Source: Spirosoma montaniterrae (lineage in GTDB: Bacteria > Bacteroidota > Bacteroidia > Cytophagales > Spirosomataceae). Taken from it: a stretch of DNA of 64,000 nt. Where the stretch lies: positions 4,772,501-4,836,500 of the forward strand of contig NZ_CP014263.1 of NCBI RefSeq assembly GCF_001988955.1, read 5' to 3'. Position 1 is the stretch's first letter. Each line of letters starts with the position of its first letter. Positions 26,556 through 34,413 of this stretch are shown piece after piece. Made by a program: the position numbers and the translations under genes. The notes under the pieces are model-generated. The model saw only the letters and a list, made by a program, of their open reading frames with translations, was not told the origin of the DNA and did no database searches.

Positions 26556-26632
26556 AAGAGTGGCGGTCGTGGCACACTGCTTGCGTCAACCACTCTTTCA
26601 TTTTTCACTCTTCCACTCTTTCACTCTTTCGC
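26534..26632. repeat. Inverted repeat of GAAAGAGTG units
   Basis: The left arm (26534-26563) is made of GTGAAAGAG/GCGAAAGAG units. The right arm (26590-26632) is their complement, with extra copies. It covers the GMC stop codon and the whole 79-base gap to the GH1-like gene, and could form a strong hairpin within the operon transcript. Confidence 0.65.
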
Positions 26633-26634
26633 TT

Positions 26635-27966
26635 ATGACTTTTCTCTCTCATATCAAACGCCATTTTGGCGACGGCAATTACGACGGCGATCAGTTTGGC
26701 GGAGCCGGTGGGCATAACGGCAGCGGCCTGCCAACCAGTAATGCAGGCAACTTTATGTTTGCAACAGGCATCGAGTGTTCGTATCCGACCATTCAGAACG
26801 GCACCGTTCGGCGCGACCAACTGCGCGAGTGCGGCCATTACGACCGCTACAAAGAAGATTTGGGATTAGTGAAAGAAATGGGTCTGAAGGTTCTGCGATA
26901 CGGGTTGCCGTATTATAGCATCCATAAAAGCCCCGGTAAATTCGACTGGGAATTTGCAGACCTGGCGATGGCCGAAATCAAGCGGCTCGGCATCACGCCC
27001 ATTCTCGACCTGCTACACTTCGGCGTACCCGACTGGATCGGCAATTTTCAGAATCCTGAACTGCCCGTTCATTTTGCAGACTTCTGCGAAGCCGTAGCCA
27101 AACGCTATCCGTGGGTGCGCTACTATACGCCCGTCAACGAAATCTACGTTACGGCCCGCATCAGCGGTAAAGATGGCGTCTGGAACGAGCAGTTAAAGAC
27201 CGACAAAGGCTTCATAACGGCTCTTAAACACTGTGTGGCGGCCAGTATCATGGGCAATCAGCAAATTGCCAAACACCGCAACGACTGCGTGATTGTGCAA
27301 AGCGAAAGTGCCGAATATATCCACGAACTCTGCGCCACGCCCTCTGCCGAAACCACCCTCAATAACGAACTTCGGTTTCTCTCGCTCGATCTGCTCTACG
27401 CCAATCCGCCCTCTTCGACCGTGGCGATGTATATGATGGACAACGGCCTGACCCGCGCCGAATATGATTGGTTTATGGCCGGAAAACCGCCGGGCTATCA
27501 AATCATGGGCAACGATTATTATGGCCGGAACGAGCGAATCAAACTACCCGATGGACGCATCGAAACGTCGATGGACGTGCTGGGCTGGTATGAAATTACC
27601 CGCGATTATTACGAACGCTACCACATGCCTGTGATGCACACCGAAACCAACGTATTCGAGGCCGATCAGGCACCGGTATGGCTGTATAAACAGTGGGTTA
27701 GCATTTTGCGGATGCGTCGGGATGGTGTGCCCGTGCTGGGTTTTACGTGGTACAGCCTGATCGATCAGATCGACTGGGACATTCAACTGGCCGAGGTCAA
27801 AAACCACGTCAACGAATGCGGTTTGTTCGACCTCGACCGTAAGCCCCGCCCCGTTGCGCAGGCATACAAAGATATTCTGAAAGAATTCGGCCAGATTACC
27901 ATTGTTCCTTACGGCGAAATGCTCGAAATGACCGACCAGCCCGCCCGATTGAAAGTGAATGTATGA
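26635..27966 (+). CDS. Glycoside hydrolase family 1-like protein
   Basis: The ATG at 26635 gives 443 residues beginning MTFLSHIKRHFG. Starting further upstream would translate the repeat, so I reject it. The (beta/alpha)8 pattern of clan GH-A is visible. E169 in TPVNEIYV is the acid/base position and E337 in VMHTETNVFE the nucleophile position. LRYGLPYY and LGFTWYSLIDQIDWD resemble the GH1 glycone site. The sequences around both glutamates differ from classical TFNEP and ITENG, so substrate may be unusual. No signal peptide is visible, so it probably acts on a cytoplasmic glycoside beside the GMC enzyme. Confidence 0.82.
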   Translation: MTFLSHIKRHFGDGNYDGDQFGGAGGHNGSGLPTSNAGNFMFATGIECSYPTIQNGTVRRDQLRECGHYDRYKEDLGLVKEMGLKVLRYGLPYYSIHKSPGKFDWEFADLAMAEIKRLGITPILDLLHFGVPDWIGNFQNPELPVHFADFCEAVAKRYPWVRYYTPVNEIYVTARISGKDGVWNEQLKTDKGFITALKHCVAASIMGNQQIAKHRNDCVIVQSESAEYIHELCATPSAETTLNNELRFLSLDLLYANPPSSTVAMYMMDNGLTRAEYDWFMAGKPPGYQIMGNDYYGRNERIKLPDGRIETSMDVLGWYEITRDYYERYHMPVMHTETNVFEADQAPVWLYKQWVSILRMRRDGVPVLGFTWYSLIDQIDWDIQLAEVKNHVNECGLFDLDRKPRPVAQAYKDILKEFGQITIVPYGEMLEMTDQPARLKVNV

Positions 27967-28751
27967 TGCGAATCCTCATCAACGAAACCAACCTCAACAT
28001 TCACGAAACCGGCAGCGGCTCTCCGACATTGGTATTCATGCACTACTTCGGCGGTTCGGGGCTGGAGTGGCAATCGGTCATGAACCAGCTTTCGGACCGC
28101 TACCGCTGTATAGCTATCGACCTGCCCGGCCACGGCGATTCAGACGAATCGGTGCCGGGATATGCCGTCGATACCGTAGCCGAGATGGTCGCGGCTTTAG
28201 CCGAAACGCTTCAAACCGGCCCGTTTGTCTTGATCGGTCATTCGATGAGTGGCAAAATAGCGATGGCGGTAGCCGCCGGAACACCAGATCGGCCAGCTCC
28301 GCCCAATCTGAAAGCTCTCGTGCTGGTTTCGCCCTCGCCACCCGTGCCTGAACCTATTCCCGACACGGAGCGCGAAAAACTCCTGAACGGCTACGGCAGT
28401 TTGCCAGAAGCGCGTAAACGGCTCAAAAACATAACGGCAAAGCCTATTTCCGATAGCGTACAAAACCAGATTGTTGCCGACGACCTGCGCACGGCCCGGT
28501 CGGCCTGGGATGCCTGGCTGTTGCACGGTAGCCGCGAGACTATTTCCGAACGCATGGCCGACATCACGATTCCGATACACATTATAGTTGGCTCCGACGA
28601 CCGCGCTTTACCCCCCGACGTACAGCCAAAACTGGTTTTGCCTTACCTAAGAACCGCTACGCTCGACCTACTTAACGGAGCCGGACACCTGCTGCCGTGG
28701 GAGGTTCCTGACGAACTGGCGGCATTCATCGCAAAAAAAGTTACGGCATAA
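27963..28751 (+). CDS. Alpha/beta hydrolase
   Basis: The 262-residue protein overlaps the GH1-like gene by 4 bases (ATGA), so translation is coupled. It has the nucleophile elbow GHSMSG with S94, the acidic residue in VGSDDRALP and the histidine in [11 protein letters not shown]. An oxyanion segment MHYFGGSG lies at 26-33. This is a generic esterase, lactonase or hydrolase. A lactonase role would suit a pathway that oxidises sugars to lactones, but that is inference. It ends the five-gene run. tRNA-Pro follows. Confidence 0.85.
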   Translation: MMRILINETNLNIHETGSGSPTLVFMHYFGGSGLEWQSVMNQLSDRYRCIAIDLPGHGDSDESVPGYAVDTVAEMVAALAETLQTGPFVLIGHSMSGKIAMAVAAGTPDRPAPPNLKALVLVSPSPPVPEPIPDTEREKLLNGYGSLPEARKRLKNITAKPISDSVQNQIVADDLRTARSAWDAWLLHGSRETISERMADITIPIHIIVGSDDRALPPDVQPKLVLPYLRTATLDLLNGAGHLLPWEVPDELAAFIAKKVTA

Positions 28752-28753
28752 CG

Positions 28754-28784
28754 TTTACGAAAGTCCACAATGCCATTATCTTTG
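28754..28784 (+). promoter_or_regulatory. Promoter of tRNA-Pro (TTTA-N19-TATCTTTG)
   Basis: TATCTTTG at 28777-28784 fits TAnnTTTG exactly, with TTTA at the -33 position exactly 19 bases upstream. The predicted start falls a few bases before the tRNA 5' end at 28794. No separate TAnnTTTG box is visible between the tRNA and trpL, so it may also feed the trp operon. Confidence 0.65.
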
Positions 28785-28793
28785 CAACCCATT

Positions 28794-28867
28794 CGGGGTG
28801 TAGCGCAGCCTGGTAGCGCGCTACGTTCGGGACGTAGAGGTCGTGGGTTCGAATCCCGCCACCCCGA
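28794..28867 (+). tRNA. tRNA-Pro (anticodon CGG)
   Basis: A 74-base cloverleaf. The acceptor arms are CGGGGTG and CACCCCG with discriminator A, and the D stem is GCGC/GCGC. The anticodon stem CTACG/CGTAG has loop TTCGGGA, so the anticodon is CGG. The T arm is GTGGG-TTCGAAT-CCCGC. CCA is not encoded. It reads CCG proline codons. Confidence 0.97.
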
Positions 28868-28921
28868 CTTTTTCAGTGAACAGCTATCAACGAGCAGTTG
28901 ACAAGATAGAAAAAAGCAACT

Positions 28922-28972
28922 ATGATACGTGTAAGCAACATTTGGTGGTGGCACTCTTCCTATCCGGGATGA
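28922..28972 (+). CDS. trpL: trp operon leader peptide (attenuator peptide)
   Basis: A 16-codon frame, ATG at 28922 and TGA at 28970, encodes [16 protein letters not shown] with three consecutive Trp codons (28943-28951). It lies 103 bases upstream of trpE and is followed by a terminator hairpin (29010-29044), the classic layout of ribosome-mediated transcription attenuation. When charged tRNA-Trp is scarce the ribosome should stall on the Trp codons and favour read-through into trpE. TTGGTG over the Trp codons (28942-28947) can pair with CACCAA (28993-28998), and TGTGTT/AACACA (28985-29002) is an alternative hairpin. The exact switch is not resolved. No in-frame alternative start exists after the preceding stop at 28907. 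Confidence 0.88.
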   Translation: MIRVSNIWWWHSSYPG

Positions 28973-29009
28973 AGGTTGCCGCTATGTGTTTACACCAACA
29001 CAATTTTAC

Positions 29010-29044
29010 AAGGCTCACCGTCATCCCGGTGAGCCTTATTTTTT
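29010..29044 (+). terminator. trp attenuator terminator
   Basis: The perfect 10-base arms AAGGCTCACC (29010-29019) and GGTGAGCCTT (29028-29037) are followed by ATTTTTTG. It sits 37 bases after the leader peptide stop and 31 bases before the trpE ATG. This makes it a regulated terminator rather than an operon end. Confidence 0.88.
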
Positions 29045-29075
29045 GTCCGATTTTCCAGCCTGAAAAAAGCGCAAC

Positions 29076-30512
29076 ATGACTACTTCCCAACCCCTTACCT
29101 CCTACCGTGTCACAACCCGACACAAGCGGATGCTGGCCGACATCATCACGCCGGTGAGCATCTACCTGCGCCTGCGCGACCGTTTTCTGAACAGTATCCT
29201 GCTCGAAAGCTCCGACTATCACGGAAACGACAACAGTTTTTCGTACCTCGCCTTCGACCCTGTTGCCCGGTTTTCGTATAATCAGAATCGGCTAACAGTG
29301 CAATTACCCGGCGAAGCTGAACAGAGCCGCACGGTGCAGCCACAGGAGATGCTGGTGGCTTTGCAGGCATTTAAAGATAGTTTTCAGCACGAAAAACCGG
29401 CGTTTTCCTTTATTACAAACGGCCTGTTCGGTTACTTCGGCTATCCTGCCGTGCAGAGTTTTGAAGACATTCAACTGAATGCGCCCGTTCCGACCGAAAA
29501 CCAGATTCCAGCGGCAGTATTCACGGTTTATCGGTATGTTATCGCTATCAACCATTTCAAAGACGAACTGCACCTGTTTGAACACAGCTACCTCCGCAAT
29601 GGCGACGTTGAACCGGAAAGTACGCTGAACGGCATTGCCGACCTGATTACGGGCCGGAACTACCCCACGTACTCGTTCAGCGTGGCCGGACAGGAGCAGT
29701 CGAACTTTACCGACGATGAGTACCGGGCTGTGATTCAGCGCGGTAAAGACCACTGTCAGCGGGGCGACGTGTTCCAGATTGTGTTGTCGCGGAGGTTCGA
29801 GATGCCGTTTGCGGGCGATGAGTTCAACGTGTATCGGGCATTGCGGTCGCTGAATCCATCGCCCTATTTGTTTTATTTCGACTACGGAAGCTACAAATTG
29901 TTCGGCTCCTCGCCCGAATCGCAAATCGTGGTTAAAAACCGACAAGCGACGATCTACCCCATTGCCGGAACCTTCCGACGCACCGGCGACGACGCCCGCG
30001 ATGCTGAATTGGCGCAGAAGCTTTACGATGACCCTAAAGAATCAGCCGAACACGTCATGCTCGTGGATTTGGCCCGCAACGATTTGAGCCGCAACTGCGA
30101 CGTAGTAAACGTGGAAACGTTTAAGGAAATCCAGTACTATTCGCACGTTATTCACCTCGTTTCCAAAGTGGTTGGTCAGCTTAGGGAAACCGCCGATCCG
30201 CTGCAAATTGTGGCCGAAACCTTCCCGGCGGGTACGCTGTCGGGCGCACCAAAACACATGGCAATGCAGTTGATTGACCGGTATGAGAGCCTGAGCCGGT
30301 CGTTTTATTCGGGCAGCATCGGCTACATGGGCTTCGACGGCGAGTTTAACCACGCGATCATGATTCGCACCTTTATGAGCAAAGACAATACACTGTATTA
30401 TCAGGCTGGTGCGGGAATTGTTGCCAAGTCGGTCGTGGAAAGTGAATTACAGGAAGTACACAACAAATTAGCCGCCCTGCGGATGGCAATTGAGCAGGCA
30501 AAAACGATATGA
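29076..30512 (+). CDS. trpE: Anthranilate synthase component I
   Basis: Converts chorismate to anthranilate using ammonia passed from TrpG. The 478-residue protein carries the N-terminal LLES motif (42-45), the element that binds tryptophan for feedback inhibition. The chorismate-binding half has FQIVLSRRFE, LFGSSPE, PIAGTFRRTGDDARD, EHVMLVDLARNDL, PAGTLSGAPK and a C-terminal GAGIVAKSVVESELQE. First gene of the trp operon, controlled by the leader at 28922. It overlaps trpG by 4 bases. Confidence 0.97.
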   Translation: MTTSQPLTSYRVTTRHKRMLADIITPVSIYLRLRDRFLNSILLESSDYHGNDNSFSYLAFDPVARFSYNQNRLTVQLPGEAEQSRTVQPQEMLVALQAFKDSFQHEKPAFSFITNGLFGYFGYPAVQSFEDIQLNAPVPTENQIPAAVFTVYRYVIAINHFKDELHLFEHSYLRNGDVEPESTLNGIADLITGRNYPTYSFSVAGQEQSNFTDDEYRAVIQRGKDHCQRGDVFQIVLSRRFEMPFAGDEFNVYRALRSLNPSPYLFYFDYGSYKLFGSSPESQIVVKNRQATIYPIAGTFRRTGDDARDAELAQKLYDDPKESAEHVMLVDLARNDLSRNCDVVNVETFKEIQYYSHVIHLVSKVVGQLRETADPLQIVAETFPAGTLSGAPKHMAMQLIDRYESLSRSFYSGSIGYMGFDGEFNHAIMIRTFMSKDNTLYYQAGAGIVAKSVVESELQEVHNKLAALRMAIEQAKTI

Positions 30513-31075
30513 AACTTCTCGTCTTAGACAACTACGATTCATTCACCTACAACCTCGTGTACATTCTGCGCGAGCTGGGGCATCGGCCCGACGTGATTCG
30601 GAATAATAAACTGACCGTTGAGCAGGCCGGGCAATACGACAAAATCATGCTGTCGCCGGGGCCGGGCATTCCGTCAGAAGCCGGTATTATGCAGGATTTA
30701 GTTCGTGAGTATGGCCCATCGAAAAGCATTCTGGGCATTTGTCTTGGTCATCAGGGCATCGGCGAGGTATATGGCGCATCGCTCGAAAACCTCGGCGACG
30801 TACTGCACGGCGTGGCGCACCCTGCCACCGTCACCGACTCGACCGACCCGCTTTTCGCCAACATGCCAACGGAACTGATTGTAGGCCGTTACCACTCCTG
30901 GACGGTAATTCCTGACTCCATGCCCGCCGACCTGCGCATCACAGCCGTTGACGAAGCGGGCCGCGTAATGGCCCTCGCCCACACCCGCTACAACGTGCGC
31001 GGCCTGCAATTCCACCCCGAATCAGTATTGACACAGCACGGAGTTAAAATGATTCAGAATTGGATAGCCATGTAA
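30509..31075 (+). CDS. trpG: Anthranilate synthase component II (glutamine amidotransferase)
   Basis: The 188-residue class I amidotransferase has an oxyanion segment SPGPGIPSEAG, the nucleophile C78 in GICLGHQ, and the His-Glu pair in QFHPESVLT. It releases ammonia from glutamine for TrpE. It overlaps trpE by ATGA, so synthesis of the two subunits is coupled. A repeat element begins one base after its stop. Confidence 0.96.
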   Translation: MKLLVLDNYDSFTYNLVYILRELGHRPDVIRNNKLTVEQAGQYDKIMLSPGPGIPSEAGIMQDLVREYGPSKSILGICLGHQGIGEVYGASLENLGDVLHGVAHPATVTDSTDPLFANMPTELIVGRYHSWTVIPDSMPADLRITAVDEAGRVMALAHTRYNVRGLQFHPESVLTQHGVKMIQNWIAM

Positions 31076-31173
31076 AGACGCAAGATTTTGCGTCTCCACT
31101 ACCGGATGGTTTTTGCTGCTGCACATAAAGACGCAAAATCTTGTCATAAAGACGCAAAATCTTGCGTCTCTAC
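31076..31173. repeat. Dispersed palindromic repeat AGACGCAAAATCTTGCGTCT, three units
   Basis: Full units lie at 31076-31097 and 31148-31173 and a half unit at 31127-31144, filling most of the 113-base trpG-trpD gap. Each full unit can fold into a hairpin. The element starts immediately at the trpG stop, so it probably arrived as an insertion inside the operon. It has no coding potential. Confidence 0.7.
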
Positions 31174-31188
31174 ACAAATACAAACAAT

Positions 31189-32175
31189 ATGAAAGCAATC
31201 CTCAACCACCTTTTCGAGTACAAAACGCTCTCCAAAGAACAGGCCCGGCAAACGCTGACCGGCATTGGGCGGGGCGAGTACAATACGGCGCAGATTGCGT
31301 CGTTTCTGACCGTCTACATGATGCGCAGCCTGCGCGTAGAAGAACTCGAGGGCTTCCGCGACGCCATGCTCGAACTCTGTTTGCCGGTCGATCTGAATGC
31401 TTATGATCCGATGGACCTTTGCGGAACCGGGGGCGATGGCAAAGATACCTTCAACATGTCGACGCTCTCGGCCTTCGTTGTGGCCGGAGCCGGGCAGCGG
31501 GTAGCCAAACACGGCAATCATGGCGTATCGTCGCTTGTGGGGTCTTCGACCGTGATGGAGCGGCTTGGCTACACATTCACCAATGACACGGGCGAGTTGC
31601 AGCGAAAGATTGAAACGGCGGGCATCTGCTTTCTGCACGCGCCCCTGTTCCATCCGGCCATGAAGAACGTTGCTCCGATTCGGAAAGACCTCGGCGTGAA
31701 AACGTTTTTCAATGTGCTCGGCCCAATGGTAAACCCTGCAAAACCCCGAAAACAGCTTGTAGGGGTGTATAGTCTTGAATTGGCTCGACTTTATGCGTAC
31801 CTTTATCAGCAAACAGACAAGCGGTTTACAATCCTGCACGCACTCGATGGCTACGACGAAATTTCGCTAACGGGCGCATTCAAAGTCATTAGTAACCAGA
31901 CAGAGCAGGTCTTGGAGCCAGATGATCTGGGAATGAGTACGTTAACGGCTGCTTCGCTGGCAGGTGGCAAAACGCTGGACGAGTCGGCGCAGATTTTTCT
32001 CAACGTTCTGAACAACGAGGGAACGACCGCCCAAACGCAGGCCGTTCTGGCAAACTCGGCGATGGCATTGCTTACGGCGGGCAAAGCCAATACCCGCGAA
32101 GATGCGGTGCTGATGGCTCGCGAATCGCTTGAGAGTGGCAGGGCAAAAGCCTGTTTTGAAAAATTAATCATGTAA
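31189..32175 (+). CDS. trpD: Anthranilate phosphoribosyltransferase
   Basis: Transfers phosphoribose from PRPP to anthranilate. I take the ATG at 31189, giving 328 residues (MKAILNHLFEYKTLSKEQA). Upstream codons read through the repeat. The motifs DLCGTGGDGKDTFNMST, KHGNHGVSS, the LGPMVNPA segment and YDEISLTG are all present. Length is normal for TrpD. Confidence 0.96.
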   Translation: MKAILNHLFEYKTLSKEQARQTLTGIGRGEYNTAQIASFLTVYMMRSLRVEELEGFRDAMLELCLPVDLNAYDPMDLCGTGGDGKDTFNMSTLSAFVVAGAGQRVAKHGNHGVSSLVGSSTVMERLGYTFTNDTGELQRKIETAGICFLHAPLFHPAMKNVAPIRKDLGVKTFFNVLGPMVNPAKPRKQLVGVYSLELARLYAYLYQQTDKRFTILHALDGYDEISLTGAFKVISNQTEQVLEPDDLGMSTLTAASLAGGKTLDESAQIFLNVLNNEGTTAQTQAVLANSAMALLTAGKANTREDAVLMARESLESGRAKACFEKLIM

Positions 32176-32244
32176 CAACGAGCTTTCGCCCGTTGTATTC
32201 ATAAGTACAAGATTGGCGACGGGCTAAAGCCCACCGCTACGAGT
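32176..32244. repeat. Repeat remnant in the trpD-trpC gap (GGGCTAAAGCCC element)
   Basis: The 70-base gap holds AACGAGCTTTCGCCCGTTG and GGGCTAAAGCCCACCGCTACGA, related half-elements in opposite orientation. Such GGGCTTTAGCCC-type palindromes are dispersed in related genomes. It differs from the repeat between trpG and trpD. Confidence 0.45.
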
Positions 32245-32245
32245 T

Positions 32246-33055
32246 ATGACCATTCTTGACGAGATTATTGCCCAGAAACGACTCGAAGTAGCCCGGCGGC
32301 AGGCTGAAACGCCCGCGTCGGTTCTCGAACAGATGCCCGACTTCAAACGGCCTGCCCGCTCCGCACGTGATGCTGTGCAGGATTTTCGGTCAACGGGTAT
32401 CATTGCCGAGTTTAAACGCCGGTCGCCCTCGAAAGGACTAATCAACGGCTCTGCCGACGTGGCCCAGACCACGCAGGGCTACGTGCGGGCAGGTGCCGCC
32501 GTGCTGAGTGTACTGACCGACGAGCCATTTTTTGGCGGAACGCCCGCCGACTTACAGGTGGCCCGCACAGCCAATCCTGATACGCCGATTCTTCGTAAAG
32601 ATTTCGTGATCGATACCTACCAGCTCCTCGAAGCCAAAGCGTGGGGTGCTGATCTGGTGCTGCTTATTGCCGCCTGCCTGACACCACAGGAAGTGCGCGA
32701 CCTGAGCGAACAGGCGCAAAACCTTGGGTTGCAGGTGTTGCTCGAAGTACACGACGAAGACGAACTCGACCGCTCGCTGGTGCATACCGTCGATTTGGTG
32801 GGTGTGAATAACCGCAATCTGAAAACGTTTGAAACATCTGTCGAAACGTCATTGCGGTTGGTCGAACGCATTCCCGATACGTTTGCCAAAATCACAGAAA
32901 GCGGCCTGCACGATGCCCAAACCATGCGAACGCTGTTCCGGGCTGGGTTCGATGGCTTTCTGATTGGCGAAGCATTTATGAAAACGCCTGATCCGGCGGC
33001 TGCATTGGCTGCGCTGGTCAACGAATATATAGCCACAAATCCACAACCTGCTTAA
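32246..33055 (+). CDS. trpC: Indole-3-glycerol phosphate synthase
   Basis: The 269-residue TIM-barrel enzyme has the opening MTILDEIIAQKRLEV, the substrate loop IIAEFKRRSPSKG, VLTDEPFFGGT, ILRKDFVID, LLEVHDEDELDR, VGVNNRNLKTF, KITESGLHD and DGFLIGEAFM. It converts carboxyphenylamino-deoxyribulose phosphate to indole glycerol phosphate. It is not fused to trpF, which is a separate gene 48 bases downstream. Confidence 0.96.
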   Translation: MTILDEIIAQKRLEVARRQAETPASVLEQMPDFKRPARSARDAVQDFRSTGIIAEFKRRSPSKGLINGSADVAQTTQGYVRAGAAVLSVLTDEPFFGGTPADLQVARTANPDTPILRKDFVIDTYQLLEAKAWGADLVLLIAACLTPQEVRDLSEQAQNLGLQVLLEVHDEDELDRSLVHTVDLVGVNNRNLKTFETSVETSLRLVERIPDTFAKITESGLHDAQTMRTLFRAGFDGFLIGEAFMKTPDPAAALAALVNEYIATNPQPA

Positions 33056-33103
33056 TCCAGCTAATCACCGGTTTACCCCATACCCATCTAACTCGTTTCT
33101 GCT

Positions 33104-33748
33104 ATGAAAATCAAAGTGTGCGGTTTGCGTGATGCCGACAACCTGCGAGAGATTGCCGCCCTTAATCCCGACTTCGTTGGGTTCATTTTCTACGATCAGT
33201 CACCGCGCTTTGTGGGTGAATCGCTCGATGAAACAGTTGTAAAGGAGTTGCCCCGCTCGATTCGGAAGGTAGGTGTATTTGTGAACGCCAGCCCGGAATT
33301 TATTTTACGGATGGTGAAGAAGTATGACTTTCAGTATGTTCAGCTTCATGGCAACGAAACGCCGGAATATTGCCGGAGCCTGCGTAATCGGGGCATCAGC
33401 CTGATTAAAGCGTTTCGGGTCGATGCATCGTTCAACTTCTCGATGCTCAACAACTACAAAGCCCACTGCGACTTTTTTCTGTTCGATGCCAAAGGCGACC
33501 AACCCGGCGGCAACGGACACACCTTCGACTGGAGTATTCTGAGCCGGTACGACAACGAAAAGCCATTTTTCATCAGTGGTGGCATTGGTCTGCACAACCT
33601 CGATCAACTGAACGCACTGAAAGGTATGAAACTCTACGGCGTTGACGTGAATAGTCAGGTCGAAACCGCGCCGGGCGTGAAAGACGTGGCGCAGGTAAAA
33701 GAGTTGATAGCGCGGTTGCGGCCTGTAGAGGAGGAGGAAGAGGTTTAG
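33104..33748 (+). CDS. trpF: Phosphoribosylanthranilate isomerase
   Basis: The 214-residue TIM barrel opens MKIKVCGLRD, with the catalytic cysteine at C6. FVGFIFYDQSPRFV, VGVFVNAS, VQLHGNETPEYC, LFDAKGDQPGGNGHTFDWSIL (the phosphate site region) and GVDVNSQVETAPGVKD are all typical. The C-terminus ends in a run of glutamates. The next trp gene in order, trpB, is displaced by an inserted toxin-antitoxin pair. Confidence 0.95.
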   Translation: MKIKVCGLRDADNLREIAALNPDFVGFIFYDQSPRFVGESLDETVVKELPRSIRKVGVFVNASPEFILRMVKKYDFQYVQLHGNETPEYCRSLRNRGISLIKAFRVDASFNFSMLNNYKAHCDFFLFDAKGDQPGGNGHTFDWSILSRYDNEKPFFISGGIGLHNLDQLNALKGMKLYGVDVNSQVETAPGVKDVAQVKELIARLRPVEEEEEV

Positions 33749-33800
33749 GGCAACTTTGAACCCTTCTTCTTATGTTATACTCATAAAAACGGCAAAACTG

Positions 33801-34019
33801 ATGGAAACGACGAAGACTGTAGCGGATGAAATTCCGCCCATGAAGAAGGGGCAACTTAATGTTTACAAGCCAAGCGACATCAAACGCTGGGGCGTTGAGC
33901 GGTTTCTGGAAGCTACTGCTGTTCATGACCCTTTTTTGTTAGAGTTCCCGGAATTTACAGATGAAGAGAACCGGCGTATGGATGAACTCCTTGCGGAAGG
34001 TGATCGAGGTACAGTATGA
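33801..34019 (+). CDS. Putative antitoxin of a VapBC-like pair
   Basis: The ATG at 33801 gives 72 residues (METTKTVADEIPPMKKGQLN). The protein is small and charged, with a KPSDIKRWGVERFLEATAV middle and an acidic C-terminal tail (FTDEENRRMDELLAEGDRG) of the kind antitoxins use to wrap PIN toxins. It overlaps the PIN-domain gene by 4 bases (ATGA). I recognise no DNA-binding fold with confidence. The call rests on size, overlap and position. Confidence 0.7.
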   Translation: METTKTVADEIPPMKKGQLNVYKPSDIKRWGVERFLEATAVHDPFLLEFPEFTDEENRRMDELLAEGDRGTV

Positions 34020-34408
34020 TCTACGACACAAATCTTCTTATTTATCACATTCGAGAACACAGTCTTCCACCAGTCAAAACTGTTATTCCTTTTGTTACTG
34101 TAGGTGAGCTGGAAGCTTTTGCCCTGAAAACTGATTGGGGTACTCAGAAGGTAAAATTTATGCGTTACCTGCTGGAACGCTACCCTGTTGCCGATATGGA
34201 ACGGGACATCGCTTCTGTTTACGCAACCGTTGACGCTTTTAGTCAAGGCAAACTTCAAATAGCACCTCTCGGCACGTCTGCCCGCAACATGGGTAAAAAC
34301 GACATCTGGATTGCAGCTACCGCAATGTATTTGGATATGGAACTTCATACTACAAACAACGACTTCGACCACTTGCCCACACTGGGATTACGGTTAGTAA
34401 AGCATTAA
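34016..34408 (+). CDS. PIN-domain ribonuclease toxin (VapC-like)
   Basis: The 130-residue PIN domain has the acidic residues D4 (YDTNLLI), E31 (VGELEAFAL), D96 (GKNDIWIAATA) and D116/D118 (NNDFDHL), so the active site appears intact. VapC toxins cleave RNA, often tRNA, when freed from the antitoxin. The pair lies on the operon strand between trpF and trpB and leaves only 5 bases before trpB, so it is probably transcribed with the tryptophan genes. Confidence 0.88.
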   Translation: MIYDTNLLIYHIREHSLPPVKTVIPFVTVGELEAFALKTDWGTQKVKFMRYLLERYPVADMERDIASVYATVDAFSQGKLQIAPLGTSARNMGKNDIWIAATAMYLDMELHTTNNDFDHLPTLGLRLVKH

Positions 34409-34413
34409 CGAAT

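Noticed and set aside
28898..28926. TTGACA-N17-TATGAT, a perfect sigma-70-type promoter before trpE
   Set aside because: Its -10 overlaps the trpL start codon, so a transcript starting there would lack the leader ATG. Bacteroidota primary sigma factors do not use this consensus.
28643..28954. Open frame of about 103 residues on the minus strand over the tRNA
   Set aside because: It is the antisense reading of tRNA-Pro (the familiar [22 protein letters not shown] artefact) and overlaps the hydrolase gene end and trp leader.
31076..31173. Possible CRISPR-like array in the trpG-trpD gap
   Set aside because: The units are palindromic, unevenly spaced and only about two and a half copies. No cas gene is present.
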